Program-made: the position numbers and the translations under genes
Shown here: positions 51,119-59,847 of the stretch, in pieces
Layout: the number at the start of each line of letters is the position of its first letter
Position numbering within the stretch: the stretch's first letter is position 1
IMG/VR virus record: IMGVR_UViG_3300011115_000934
Location: 1 to 64,000 of that record
From: a virus
Length of the DNA stretch: 64,000 nucleotides
Strand: one strand, 5' to 3'
Notes under the pieces: model-generated
What the model saw: only the letters and a program-made list of their open reading frames with translations
Told to the model about the DNA's origin: nothing
Database searches by the model: none

Positions 51119-51541
51119 ATGGCAGTAAACACAGCACCAATATTCTCAGCAAAAGGAGCTATAGAATGGACAACGGTACAAACATCAGCAAATACAACAT
51201 ATGACGGAACAATTGGTACACCAGCAATTGTATTTACAGCTTCCATAGATGGAGGATTTGTACAAAGACTAAGATTTAAAGCATCAGGTTCAGCACAAGC
51301 AACTGTGGCTAGAGTTTTTATTAACAATGGGCAATCAACTGGATCGGCAGCAAACAACGTACTATTTGATGAAATTACACTAGCAGCTACTACTGCAACT
51401 CAAACAGCAGCTACAGTTGTTTACGAATTACCTCTAAACATTGCTCTACCAACAGGGTACAGAATTTTAACAACTTTAGGAACAGTACAAACTACAGGTG
51501 GTTGGTATGCAGTAGCAGTTGGAGGATCCTACTCACTATAA
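51119..51541 (+). CDS. Small beta-rich virion protein (140 aa)
   Basis: Ala/Thr-rich, beta-rich protein (IVFTASIDGGFVQRLRFKAS, VVYELPLNIALPTGYRIL) of the kind that decorates phage fibres or heads. I do not know its precise family. It sits between the fibre and the adhesin genes in one probable operon. Confidence 0.7.
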   Translation: MAVNTAPIFSAKGAIEWTTVQTSANTTYDGTIGTPAIVFTASIDGGFVQRLRFKASGSAQATVARVFINNGQSTGSAANNVLFDEITLAATTATQTAATVVYELPLNIALPTGYRILTTLGTVQTTGGWYAVAVGGSYSL

Positions 51542-51555
51542 TATAAATAAAAACT

Positions 51556-51735
51556 ATGAAATACTTATTAATGCAAAGCGATGTAGAACCGTTTAATCAG
51601 TTCTATTATGTAGTAGATTCACAAGACGCAAACATCTTTATTAAAGCAACAGATTTAGAGTGCAATGAAATTTCATTACCACCAGCTTTCAGTATTGTGG
51701 ATCTAAATCCACAACAACCAACTTGTGCAGTTTAG
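51556..51735 (+). CDS. Small hypothetical protein (59 aa)
   Basis: Starts MKYLLMQSDVEPFNQFYYVV and ends PQQPTCAV. It fills the gap between two structural genes (14 nt after one stop, 9 nt before the next start). Mixed alpha-beta composition, no membrane segment. Possibly a fibre-tip chaperone or accessory, judged only by position. Confidence 0.6.
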   Translation: MKYLLMQSDVEPFNQFYYVVDSQDANIFIKATDLECNEISLPPAFSIVDLNPQQPTCAV

Positions 51736-51744
51736 TAAAAAAAT

Positions 51745-52629
51745 ATGTTAGATATATCTCACATACCTTCTCAACAACAATCTACCTTTATACTTTACAC
51801 TACAGGTGACTGGCAAACCTTTGTAAAACCTCGTAATGCAAAATTTATAGAAATATTTTGTTTAGGTGGAGGTGGTGGTGGGGGACACTGCACTATAAAT
51901 GCTGCAGGTTCTGCAGGAGCTGGAGCAGGAGGTTCATCAGGAATTGTAAGAGGAATTATTCCTGCATTTCTACTACCGGATACTTTATATATCCAAGTTG
52001 GAAAAGGAGGAGCCGGTGCTAAAACTAGTGGTGGTGGTGGTAGTACTGGAGGGATTAGCTATGTAGGATTGCAACCATCAATATCCGAACAAACTCTTGT
52101 TTGTAAATCATCAACTACAGGAGCTACAGGCGGACTAGCATCAGGAACAGCAGGCTCTGCAGGTTCAGTATCAGTACCAGCATTATCTGCATTTGGTAAT
52201 TTGGGACTATTTACAGCTATTATAGGAATTAATGGAAACAGTGGAGGTAACAATACAGGCACAGGAGGAACATCACAAACAGCATTAGCCTCTAACATAA
52301 TAACAGGAGGAGCAGGTGGTGGTGGAAAAACCGCATCTGTATTTGGAGGTGGAGGTAGTATAGATCCAGCTACAGTTATATTAACTTCAATTGTAAAAGG
52401 TGGAATAGCATCAGGAGAAGATGGAGCAAGTGGATATGGAACTTTACAACCTTTTTGTGGAACAGGAGGATCCGGAGGAGCCGGCAGATCAGGGACAACT
52501 TTAGCAGGCGGAAAAGGTGGAAATGGATTCTACGGATGTGGCGGCGGTGGAGGCGGTGGGGCTTCTACTACTGGAGGGTTTGGTGGTGATGGTGGAGACG
52601 GAATAGTAATAATAACAGTTATATCATGA
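51745..52629 (+). CDS. Glycine-rich tail-fibre adhesin, copy 1 (294 aa)
   Basis: N-terminus MLDISHIPS and WQTFVKPRNAKFIEIFCLGG, then about 200 residues of poly-Gly-rich loops (GGGGGGG, GGAGAKTSGGGGSTGG) and a final GGDGGDGIVIITVIS strand. This layout matches glycine-rich receptor-binding proteins such as gp38-type adhesins, in which Gly-rich (polyglycine type II) sandwiches present variable loops. First of three tandem paralogues. Confidence 0.75.
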   Translation: MLDISHIPSQQQSTFILYTTGDWQTFVKPRNAKFIEIFCLGGGGGGGHCTINAAGSAGAGAGGSSGIVRGIIPAFLLPDTLYIQVGKGGAGAKTSGGGGSTGGISYVGLQPSISEQTLVCKSSTTGATGGLASGTAGSAGSVSVPALSAFGNLGLFTAIIGINGNSGGNNTGTGGTSQTALASNIITGGAGGGGKTASVFGGGGSIDPATVILTSIVKGGIASGEDGASGYGTLQPFCGTGGSGGAGRSGTTLAGGKGGNGFYGCGGGGGGGASTTGGFGGDGGDGIVIITVIS

Positions 52630-53492
52630 TAGACGTTTCATATTTTCAAACAAATAACGCTAACACACAAATATTTCAAAATGGTGATACTTGGCAAACT
52701 TGGATAAAACCAAGAAATGCTAAAACAGTAAACTTCTTTGTTGTAGGAGCAGGTTCCGGTGGTGGAGGTGGATTCGTAGCTGCTGCTGGAAATAAAAGCG
52801 GTGGACAAGGAGGTTCTAATGGTGGTAATGTAAAACTAATACTACAAGCATCTCTTCTACCAGACATATTATATATTATTCCAGGAACTGGAGGAGCAGG
52901 TGGTATAGGAGGTAATCCTTCAACAGCAGGAGGAGCAGCAACTAAATCATTCGTATGCCTAACACCAGATACTGGAAGCGTTTCAAATATAGTCTGTACT
53001 TCAGGAAATGCAGCAGCAACAGGTGGTACAGGTGGATCTACATTAACTGCAACAGGTGGAGTTGGAGAAACCATAGCCACGACTGCAAATATGATATTTG
53101 TAAATTTAGGAAATTTTATAGCAACAGCAGGTACTGCGGGGTCCTCTGGAGGATTAACTACTGGTGGAAATAATGGAGTTGTTGCATTCATGGTACCAGG
53201 TTCAGGCGGTGGAGGTTCATCCACAGCAGGTGGAAACCCGTCTGCTGCGGCAGGACCATTCCCTTTACAATCAGGAGCTACAACTGCCACAGGTCCAAAA
53301 AACGGATTAATATTCTACAAACCTATTTTTGGATTAGTAGGAGGAGTTGGTGGAGGTGGAGGAACCACAGGAGTAAACGGCGGAAACGGAGCACCAGGAT
53401 GTGGTGGTGGTGGAGGTGGAGCAGGAACCACATCAGCAGGAAATGGTGGAAGAGGTGGAGACGGATTCGTTATAATAACTACAAACTTTTAA
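52626..53492 (+). CDS. Glycine-rich tail-fibre adhesin, copy 2 (288 aa)
   Basis: Same plan as copies 1 and 3: N-terminal WQTWIKPRNAKTVNFFVVGA, Gly-rich middle (GSGGGGGF, GGVGGGGGTTG), final GGRGGDGFVIITTNF. It overlaps copy 1 by 4 nt (ATGA) and ends 3 nt before copy 3, so all three are co-translated. The loops between conserved Gly segments differ strongly among copies, as expected for receptor choice. Confidence 0.75.
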   Translation: MIDVSYFQTNNANTQIFQNGDTWQTWIKPRNAKTVNFFVVGAGSGGGGGFVAAAGNKSGGQGGSNGGNVKLILQASLLPDILYIIPGTGGAGGIGGNPSTAGGAATKSFVCLTPDTGSVSNIVCTSGNAAATGGTGGSTLTATGGVGETIATTANMIFVNLGNFIATAGTAGSSGGLTTGGNNGVVAFMVPGSGGGGSSTAGGNPSAAAGPFPLQSGATTATGPKNGLIFYKPIFGLVGGVGGGGGTTGVNGGNGAPGCGGGGGGAGTTSAGNGGRGGDGFVIITTNF

Positions 53493-53495
53493 TTT

Positions 53496-54398
53496 ATGTT
53501 AGATTTATCTCATATACCAAGTAATCAAGAAAATATAAAAGTATTCTACTCAAATGGAATTACAAATGCCTGGCAAACTTGGCAAAAGCCAAGAAAATGT
53601 CAATATGTTTGGATAATGTGTATTGGAGGTGCAGGTGGTGGTGGTGGAGGAACTTCGGGTGGTTTTCCATATTCAACAGGAGGAGGATCAGGAGCAGTAA
53701 CGAGAGCTTTATTTAATGCAGCACACTTACCCAATACACTATATGTGCAAGTAGGTTTAGGTGGTGCAGGTGGACTAGAGGGGCTTAATGGATCATCAGG
53801 TACTAGAAGTAACATAAGTATCTTACCAAATACCACAGCAACAAATGTCGTATTAGCATCAGGCACTACAGCAGCCGTAGGAGGAAAAGGTGATGGGACA
53901 GCAACAAATGCTGCAGGAGAAACTGCATTTACTAGTGGTATAGGAGCTTTTGTAACTTTAGCTAATTTTATTTCAACAGCAGGAGTTACAGCAGTAGGAG
54001 TAGCATTGGCCCAAGCACCCGATTTAGTACCTTTTACTTCTCAAATAGTAACAGCAGGAGGTGGAGGTCCTAGTTATAATCCTCCATTACAACTAGCATT
54101 TAATGGTGCCTCAATATTATCGTCCAGCATTAGTTCACTAATCCCAGGAGGAGTGGGTACAAATACTTCAGGAAGTAATGCTACAAATGGAGCAAATGGT
54201 ATTACATCTTTTAATCCTTTTTTCTCAACAGGAGGAGCTGGTGGTGGAACCGCAGTAAGTGGTTCTGGAGGGAATGGTGGACTTGGAGGAATAGGCTCAG
54301 GTGGTGGTGCTGGAGGGGCAGGAAACACATCTTTAGGATATACATCCGGAATAGGTGGGAAAGGTGGTGATGGTTTGGTTATTATAGTATCGTTCTAG
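53496..54398 (+). CDS. Glycine-rich tail-fibre adhesin, copy 3 (300 aa)
   Basis: Third paralogue: MLDLSHIPS start as in copy 1, WQTWQKPRKCQYVWIMCIGG, Gly-rich core, and final GKGGDGLVIIVSF. It is the longest and has a larger central insert (residues about 140-215). Three different Gly-rich adhesins in a row could allow several receptors, or alternative tips on the same fibre. Confidence 0.75.
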   Translation: MLDLSHIPSNQENIKVFYSNGITNAWQTWQKPRKCQYVWIMCIGGAGGGGGGTSGGFPYSTGGGSGAVTRALFNAAHLPNTLYVQVGLGGAGGLEGLNGSSGTRSNISILPNTTATNVVLASGTTAAVGGKGDGTATNAAGETAFTSGIGAFVTLANFISTAGVTAVGVALAQAPDLVPFTSQIVTAGGGGPSYNPPLQLAFNGASILSSSISSLIPGGVGTNTSGSNATNGANGITSFNPFFSTGGAGGGTAVSGSGGNGGLGGIGSGGGAGGAGNTSLGYTSGIGGKGGDGLVIIVSF

Positions 54399-54418
54399 AT
54401 AGCAAACTTCAATAAAAA

Positions 54419-54447
54419 CAAACTATTGGAATAGTTTGATATTTATA
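54419..54447 (+). promoter_or_regulatory. 9-bp inverted repeat next to late promoter TATTTATA
   Basis: CAAACTATT (54419-54427) and AATAGTTTG (54430-54438) form a near-continuous palindrome directly before TATTTATA (54440-54447). The motif ends 19 nt before the ATG at 54467. The repeat may be a terminator without a T run or an operator. Confidence 0.5.
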
Positions 54448-54466
54448 ATAAAAATAAACATATAAC

Positions 54467-55624
54467 ATGGCCAATATTTCTATATGGAACGGTAGTTCTA
54501 CTTTTGCAGCCGGACAAACCCCTTTTGGATTCTACGATAGTGACACATCTTTTCGAACAGAAGCAGATAAAGTTGCAAAATTCTGTGCAATACGTTTAGG
54601 ATACCCACTAATGGATGTAGAATTAAATTCAGGTTCATTCTATGCTTGCTTTGAAGAAGCACTTACTACTTACGGAAACGAAGTATACCAAGCACTTGCA
54701 GTTCAGAATTATATATCATTAGAAGGAGGAGATATTAACAATCCACTAAATGATGCAGTAGTAACTCCAAGTCTTCAAAATGTTGTTAGACTTTCAAACA
54801 GCTACGGAACAGAAGCTGGAGTAGGAGGAAATGTTACATTGAATAAAGGATATATAAACGTTTCTTCAAGCATACAAGAATACGATCTAAAGCAATGGGC
54901 AATAAACGAGGGAATAACAGGAGGTATCGAAATACGAAAAGTATACTACGAAGCACCACCAGCCATCATGAGATATTTTGACCCTTATGCAGGAACAGGT
55001 ACAGGTATTCAATCACTTATGGATGCGTTTGATTTCGGATCTTTTTCACCAGGGGTGAACTTTTTATTAATGCCAATTTCTTATGACTTACTGAAAGTAC
55101 AAGCAATTGAATTTAATGACCAAGTAAGAAAATCAGCATACTCTTTTGAGGTACATAATAATCATTTAAGACTTTTCCCAACTCCTAAATCAGATGGTTT
55201 AATTTGGTTTGAGTATTATAAATTAACAGACAAGCAATTACTAGACGATGCAGCTTCAACTCCTGGAGGAGTAGGAGGAGCAATTACAAACGTATCAAAC
55301 GTACCTTACGAAAATCCAACATACAGTGCAGTCAATTCAATTGGAAGACAGTGGATATACAAATATGCATTGGCTCTATCAAAGGAACTCTTAGCGTATG
55401 TTAGGGGTAAGTACACAACTGTACCAGTTCCTGGATCAGAAGCAACTTTAAACCAAGCAGACCTCTTAGCAGATGCTCGTTCAGAAAAAGAAGCATTAAT
55501 TGTAAACTTAAGGGATATATTAGAAAAGACATCAAGGGTAAGTCAATTAGAAAGAAAGTCTCAAGAGGCTGGATTTTTACAGTCAGTACTTAAAGAAGTA
55601 CCAATGGTAATATTTGTAGGATAA
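54467..55624 (+). CDS. Neck protein, gp13-like (385 aa)
   Basis: Begins with FGFYDSDTSFRTEADKVAKF and CAIRLGYPLMDVEL, a pattern I associate with the neck or head-completion proteins of T4-like phages of marine hosts, followed by YACFEEALTTYGNEVYQ. The later IRKVYYEAPPAIMRYFDP and SYDLLKVQAIEFNDQVRKS fit the same family. It lies with other neck and tail genes; gp13 versus gp14 cannot be decided by eye. Coupled to the next gene by overlap. Confidence 0.72.
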   Translation: MANISIWNGSSTFAAGQTPFGFYDSDTSFRTEADKVAKFCAIRLGYPLMDVELNSGSFYACFEEALTTYGNEVYQALAVQNYISLEGGDINNPLNDAVVTPSLQNVVRLSNSYGTEAGVGGNVTLNKGYINVSSSIQEYDLKQWAINEGITGGIEIRKVYYEAPPAIMRYFDPYAGTGTGIQSLMDAFDFGSFSPGVNFLLMPISYDLLKVQAIEFNDQVRKSAYSFEVHNNHLRLFPTPKSDGLIWFEYYKLTDKQLLDDAASTPGGVGGAITNVSNVPYENPTYSAVNSIGRQWIYKYALALSKELLAYVRGKYTTVPVPGSEATLNQADLLADARSEKEALIVNLRDILEKTSRVSQLERKSQEAGFLQSVLKEVPMVIFVG

Positions 55625-55929
55625 TGAAAATAAAAAATTTAATTAACGAAGTAACTTTTACAATGTACCAAGGATTGGTACGAGTAGGACATACAGATGA
55701 AATAACAGCCTCAGAGGTAGCCGACTTTGTAAGAGCAATGCCAGGAGTAACAAGAGTATCAGCAGTAGATTCAAATGAAGATACCAATATAGTGATACTA
55801 AAAGTAAAAATACTAACTGCCAAACCAGGACCAGTAGTATTTGAAAAATTAAAAAAAGATACTTTTAAACTTGTACCAAATATTAAAAAGGTAGAGATTT
55901 CAATAAAATCAATTGAGAAAATAGAGTAA
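55624..55929 (+). CDS. Small ferredoxin-fold-like protein (101 aa)
   Basis: Starts MKIKNLINEVTF, so a leader-like segment with INE9 may be present, then a beta-alpha-beta pattern (MYQGLVRVGHTDEIT, DTNIVILKVKILTA, FKLVPNIKKVEISIKS). Stop-start overlaps on both sides tie it to the neck genes. Function unknown. Confidence 0.65.
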   Translation: MKIKNLINEVTFTMYQGLVRVGHTDEITASEVADFVRAMPGVTRVSAVDSNEDTNIVILKVKILTAKPGPVVFEKLKKDTFKLVPNIKKVEISIKSIEKIE

Positions 55930-56417
55930 TGATATTTGGAAGCCAAAACGATTTTAAACTATTTGTAGGAATAAACAGAGAGCTACTATCAGATGTAATA
56001 GAGCAAGAAGTTTTATACCATAAGATATCTTTGGAACAAACTACAGCAAATATCTATGGAGAGGCACAAGATAAACTATACTGGTCTCCAATAAAATTAA
56101 ACTGCTTAATTGATAGAGGAGATCAACAAACAACGGTAGATGATTTTGGACCAGACAATATAAGAAGCCTAAGTTTTAAATTTTTAAGACAAGATCTTAA
56201 AGATGCAAATACCTTCCCTGAGGTAGGAGATATTATACAGTGGAATGAAGATTATTACGAAGTTGATAATACAACAGAGAACCAACTATTCCTAGGGAAA
56301 GACGAAAATTACAACCTAACCGATTACGGACCAAACTTTGGAGGAACACTTTCAATTATCTGTATTTGCCACTTAACAAGAGCAGACAAAGTAGGATTAC
56401 TTAAACAAAGAATCTAA
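55929..56417 (+). CDS. Neck/head-completion protein, gp14-like candidate (162 aa)
   Basis: The segments YGEAQDKLYWSPIKLNCLID and GDIIQWNEDYYEVDNTTENQ resemble head-tail connector proteins of the gp14 type in T4-like phages. Short, alpha-beta, encoded between gp13-like and tail genes with one-base overlaps. The call rests on these motifs and gene order, so moderate certainty. Confidence 0.65.
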   Translation: MIFGSQNDFKLFVGINRELLSDVIEQEVLYHKISLEQTTANIYGEAQDKLYWSPIKLNCLIDRGDQQTTVDDFGPDNIRSLSFKFLRQDLKDANTFPEVGDIIQWNEDYYEVDNTTENQLFLGKDENYNLTDYGPNFGGTLSIICICHLTRADKVGLLKQRI

Positions 56418-57298
56418 TGGCATTAACAAGAAAACCTATACCAAAATCACAAGTTGAATTGTCTCAAGAGACGATCACACCCTATATAGATCAAGGTAAG
56501 GCTCCCGTACCTGCTAATAAAAAAAGAGAGAATCAAATATCACTAAAAGGAGATGATGTAAAACAACTCTCAGTAGGATTAAAAGACGTAGATGAATCAA
56601 TCTTTTTTTACTTTAATAATGTTATTAGACCATCAGTAATCCAAAACAGTACTAAATTAAATGTACCAGTTCTATACGGATCACCTGAAAGATGGGCATC
56701 TATGCAAAAGGATGGATTTTACAGAGATAATAACGGTAAGATTCAGACCCCACTTATCATGGTAAAACGTGATTCTATAGAGAAAAATAGGTCTTTGGGT
56801 AACAAAATGGATGCAAATAATCCAATTCACTTTGGTGTTTTTCAAAAAAAATACTCACAAAAGAACGTCTATGACCACTTTTCTACACTAAATAACAGAC
56901 AACCAGTCAAAGAATACTACGGAGTTATCATGCCTGACTATGTAAATTTGGTTTACACTTGTGTAATTTTTACAGAATACGTAGAGCAAATGAATAAGAT
57001 TATCGAATCTGTAAACTTTGCATCAGATTCATACTGGGGAGATCCAGAAAGATTTAAGTTTAGAGCAGCAATTGACAACTATACAACGACAACAGAGCTA
57101 GTAGATGGAGGGGATCGTACAGTAAAAACTTCTTTCCAAATAAAAATAGCAGGATATATTGTTTCAGATGCAATAAATACATCAGTTGGTAATCCAAATA
57201 AGTTCTTTTCCAAAGCAGCAGTAACGTTTGGAGTAGAAACAGTAGGATCAATAGATGTACTAACAAACAAAACAGATCCAGGTACATCAATAAATTAA
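56417..57298 (+). CDS. Tail-terminator/neck-junction protein candidate (293 aa)
   Basis: Contains ESIFFYFNNVIRPSV, LYGSPERWASMQKDGFYRDN and RSLGNKMDANNP, a recognisable structural pattern of T4-like phages from Bacteroidota or marine hosts. Gene order (between neck and sheath) suggests a gp15-like tail-completion role, which caps the sheath and tube. I cannot confirm that from sequence alone. Confidence 0.65.
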   Translation: MALTRKPIPKSQVELSQETITPYIDQGKAPVPANKKRENQISLKGDDVKQLSVGLKDVDESIFFYFNNVIRPSVIQNSTKLNVPVLYGSPERWASMQKDGFYRDNNGKIQTPLIMVKRDSIEKNRSLGNKMDANNPIHFGVFQKKYSQKNVYDHFSTLNNRQPVKEYYGVIMPDYVNLVYTCVIFTEYVEQMNKIIESVNFASDSYWGDPERFKFRAAIDNYTTTTELVDGGDRTVKTSFQIKIAGYIVSDAINTSVGNPNKFFSKAAVTFGVETVGSIDVLTNKTDPGTSIN

Positions 57299-57326
57299 TT
57301 ATGGTATACAATTAACAATAAAATTT

Positions 57327-57578
57327 ATGGAAACAAAAAAGTTACAAGAAACAGAAGTACAACAACTCAAATTAATTCAACAAAAAAACCAAGACATATT
57401 ATTAGAGTTTGGACAAATTGAACTAATTAAATTAGAGCTAAAAAGCAGAGTACAAAGTGCAAAAGCATTTTTAGAAGAGCTAAGAGAAGAGGAAAAAACT
57501 CTATCTGAATATTTACAAAGTACATACGGAAAAGGAAGTGTAAATTTAGATAAAGGAGAGTTTACTCCTTTTGAATAA
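57327..57578 (+). CDS. Small coiled-coil protein (83 aa)
   Basis: Almost entirely a charged coiled coil (EVQQLKLIQQKNQDILLEFG, LEELREEEKTL). It lies between neck and sheath genes. Many phages encode a similar short coiled-coil chaperone or regulator near the tail genes; no function is proven here. Its 3' end lies within a small hairpin (57552-57571). Confidence 0.65.
   Translation: METKKLQETEVQQLKLIQQKNQDILLEFGQIELIKLELKSRVQSAKAFLEELREEEKTLSEYLQSTYGKGSVNLDKGEFTPFE
57552..57572 (+). terminator. Weak terminator at gene end
   Basis: AAAGGAG (57552-57558) pairs with CTCCTTT (57565-57571), followed by only a short T stretch. It overlaps the end of the 83-aa gene. Confidence 0.35.
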
Positions 57579-57605
57579 TATAGAAGGGTTTTGATCCTCC
57601 TTTCC

Positions 57606-57613
57606 TATTTATT
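57606..57613 (+). promoter_or_regulatory. Putative distal late promoter TATTTATT
   Basis: CCTATTTATTATAG, 84 nt before the sheath ATG. It is the first of two motifs in the 119-nt gap. Confidence 0.45.
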
Positions 57614-57662
57614 ATAGAATATAGAACCTAGCACTATAGGAAGGTTTACCAAAACCACATGA

Positions 57663-57670
57663 TATTTATA
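57663..57670 (+). promoter_or_regulatory. Putative proximal late promoter TATTTATA
   Basis: GATATTTATAATAAATT, ending 27 nt before the sheath ATG at 57698. The same GATATTTATAATAAA is found at 54438 and 59819. Confidence 0.6.
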
Positions 57671-57697
57671 ATAAATTAAAAAACAAATTTACAAAAC

Positions 57698-59806
57698 ATG
57701 GCAGAATCAATTATCTCTCCAGGAGTATATACAAGAGAAAACGATACCTCTTTCATTACACCAGCACCAATTCAGGCAGGAGCAGCATTTGTTGGACCAA
57801 CAGTTAAAGGGCCGGATAACCAGCCTCTTATCGTTACATCCTATAGTGACTACGTAAGAAAGTTTGGTGAAACCTTTTTATCAGGTTCTACCTTTTACGA
57901 ATATCTTACCTCAGTATCAGTAAAAAACTATTTCCAGAATGGTGGTCAAACAGCTTTAGTAACAAGAGTCGTATCAGGATCATACACAGGAGCAGTTTCA
58001 ACTAACTTATTTACAGGAGCAAACAAAGCTACAGGTTCAGGAACATTTGCATCACAATCAGCAGATGGTCAACAGTATGCAATATCGTATGCAGGAACTA
58101 CTTACACATTTGTTGCCACTGGATCAATACCAACACCAACAGATTCACCTTCTAGTGGAGTGTTTTATTTTGCAACTGGATCATCAATAGCAACTACAAT
58201 TACAAATTTAGCTACTGAGATAAACCTATACCCAACATATCTACCAGTTTCAGCATCAGCTACTGCTACAGCATTGCAATTATCATCTTCATTAGGTACT
58301 GTAGGAAATGGAATCACTTTCTTAACAGGGTCTATTGCAGGTGGAACACCAAACCTTACCTTAGCAACTTTAGGAGGTGGTACAGATCAAGCACCATTCA
58401 CTCTAACAACATTAGGAGAAGGGGCTATCTATAACAATGCAACAGGATCAGCAGATTCAGGAAGGTCAAACAGTGATGGATCCTTAGTATCAGGTTCAGC
58501 AGATAACGTAAGATGGGAAATTCAAAATACTAATACTACATTAGGAACATTTACAATAGTTGTAAGACAAGGAAATGATAATACTAACAACAAAACAATC
58601 CTTGAAACATTTACTGTAAATCTTGATCCAAACTCAGATAATTATATTGAAAAAGTAATTGGTAACCAATTTGTTTCAGTAGCAACAGATTCTTCAACAG
58701 GAACATCATATAACTACTTAAACGGAACATTCCCAAATAGATCAAGCTATGTTAGAGTATCTTCAGTAGCATTATCAACTCCAAACTACTTAGGTAATGA
58801 TGGAGTGACAGTTAATAGAGATGCAGCTGGTAACTTATTCTCAACATACATACCAAGAATAGCATCAGGAGCATTCTACAATGCAACAGGAGCAGCTAAA
58901 TCAGGAGCTAGCTATTTTGGTGGAATTGGAACTACATCAGGAGAATCTCAAGGACTGGTACCTGCAAACTACACGACTGCATTATCGCTATTATCAAATA
59001 AAGATGATTACCAATTTAATATCGTATCAGCACCAGGATTAATTAATAATGCAGGATTTACTTCTACAATAAGCTCATTTATTGCATTAGCAGAAAATAG
59101 AGGAGATTGTATTGCAGTAGTAGATTTAGTAAAAACAGGATCTATTGTAAGTGATGTAACAGGTCAAGCAGTAACAATAAACTCATCATACGCAGCAACA
59201 TACTGGCCTTGGTTACAAATTCAATCAGCTACAGGTAGAAACGAATACGTTCCAGCAGGAACAGTAATACCAGGAGTTTATGCATTTACAGATGCTTCAT
59301 CAGCACCATGGTTTGCACCAGCAGGACTTGTAAGAGGTGGAATTGGAGGAGTAATTCAAGCAGAAAGAAAATTAACTAAAGGTGATAGAGATGTTCTTTA
59401 TGCAGGAAAAGTTAATCCAATCGCTTCTTTCCCAGGAACTGGTATATCAGTATTCGGACAAAAAACTTTACAAACTAAAGCATCAGCATTAGATAGAGTA
59501 AATGTAAGAAGATTATTAATTGAACTTAAGAAATTTATTGGTGATCAAGCAAGAAACTTAGTATTCGAACAAAATACTATTTCAACTAGAAACAAGTTCT
59601 TAGCGACGGTCAATCCTTACTTAGAATCAGTAGTACAAAGACAAGGTCTTTATGCTTACAGAGTTGTAATGGACGATACTAACAACACAGCAGACGTAGT
59701 TGATAGAAATCAATTAGTAGGTCAAATATTTATTCAACCAGCTAAAACAATTGAATTTGTAGTATTAGACTTCACAATTGAGCCAACTGGAGCAACTTTT
59801 GGATAA
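57698..59806 (+). CDS. gp18: Tail sheath protein gp18 (702 aa)
   Basis: N-terminus SPGVYTRENDTSFITPAPIQ and AGAAFVGPTVKGPDNQPLIV is typical of T4-type sheath proteins, as are YFQNGGQTALVTRVV (about 84-98) and the C-terminal LIELKKFIGDQARNLVFEQN and VDRNQLVGQIFIQPAKTIEF. The sheath contracts to drive the tube through the cell envelope. Length is near T4 gp18 (659 aa). Preceded by two late promoter motifs, in line with high demand. Confidence 0.95.
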   Translation: MAESIISPGVYTRENDTSFITPAPIQAGAAFVGPTVKGPDNQPLIVTSYSDYVRKFGETFLSGSTFYEYLTSVSVKNYFQNGGQTALVTRVVSGSYTGAVSTNLFTGANKATGSGTFASQSADGQQYAISYAGTTYTFVATGSIPTPTDSPSSGVFYFATGSSIATTITNLATEINLYPTYLPVSASATATALQLSSSLGTVGNGITFLTGSIAGGTPNLTLATLGGGTDQAPFTLTTLGEGAIYNNATGSADSGRSNSDGSLVSGSADNVRWEIQNTNTTLGTFTIVVRQGNDNTNNKTILETFTVNLDPNSDNYIEKVIGNQFVSVATDSSTGTSYNYLNGTFPNRSSYVRVSSVALSTPNYLGNDGVTVNRDAAGNLFSTYIPRIASGAFYNATGAAKSGASYFGGIGTTSGESQGLVPANYTTALSLLSNKDDYQFNIVSAPGLINNAGFTSTISSFIALAENRGDCIAVVDLVKTGSIVSDVTGQAVTINSSYAATYWPWLQIQSATGRNEYVPAGTVIPGVYAFTDASSAPWFAPAGLVRGGIGGVIQAERKLTKGDRDVLYAGKVNPIASFPGTGISVFGQKTLQTKASALDRVNVRRLLIELKKFIGDQARNLVFEQNTISTRNKFLATVNPYLESVVQRQGLYAYRVVMDDTNNTADVVDRNQLVGQIFIQPAKTIEFVVLDFTIEPTGATFG

Positions 59807-59820
59807 TTTAGAAACAAAGA

Positions 59821-59828
59821 TATTTATA
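59821..59828 (+). promoter_or_regulatory. Putative late promoter TATTTATA
   Basis: GATATTTATAATAAAATAAA ends 19 nt before the tube ATG at 59848. Confidence 0.6.
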
Positions 59829-59847
59829 ATAAAATAAATAAAATAAA

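Noticed and set aside
52676-53290. Long minus-strand open frame (204 codons) opposite an adhesin gene
   Set aside because: It is very Pro-rich, the mirror of Gly codons on the + strand. No neighbouring gene is on the minus strand.
49007-54398. Diversity-generating retroelement acting on the fibre or adhesin genes
   Set aside because: No reverse transcriptase gene or template/variable repeat pair is visible in the window.
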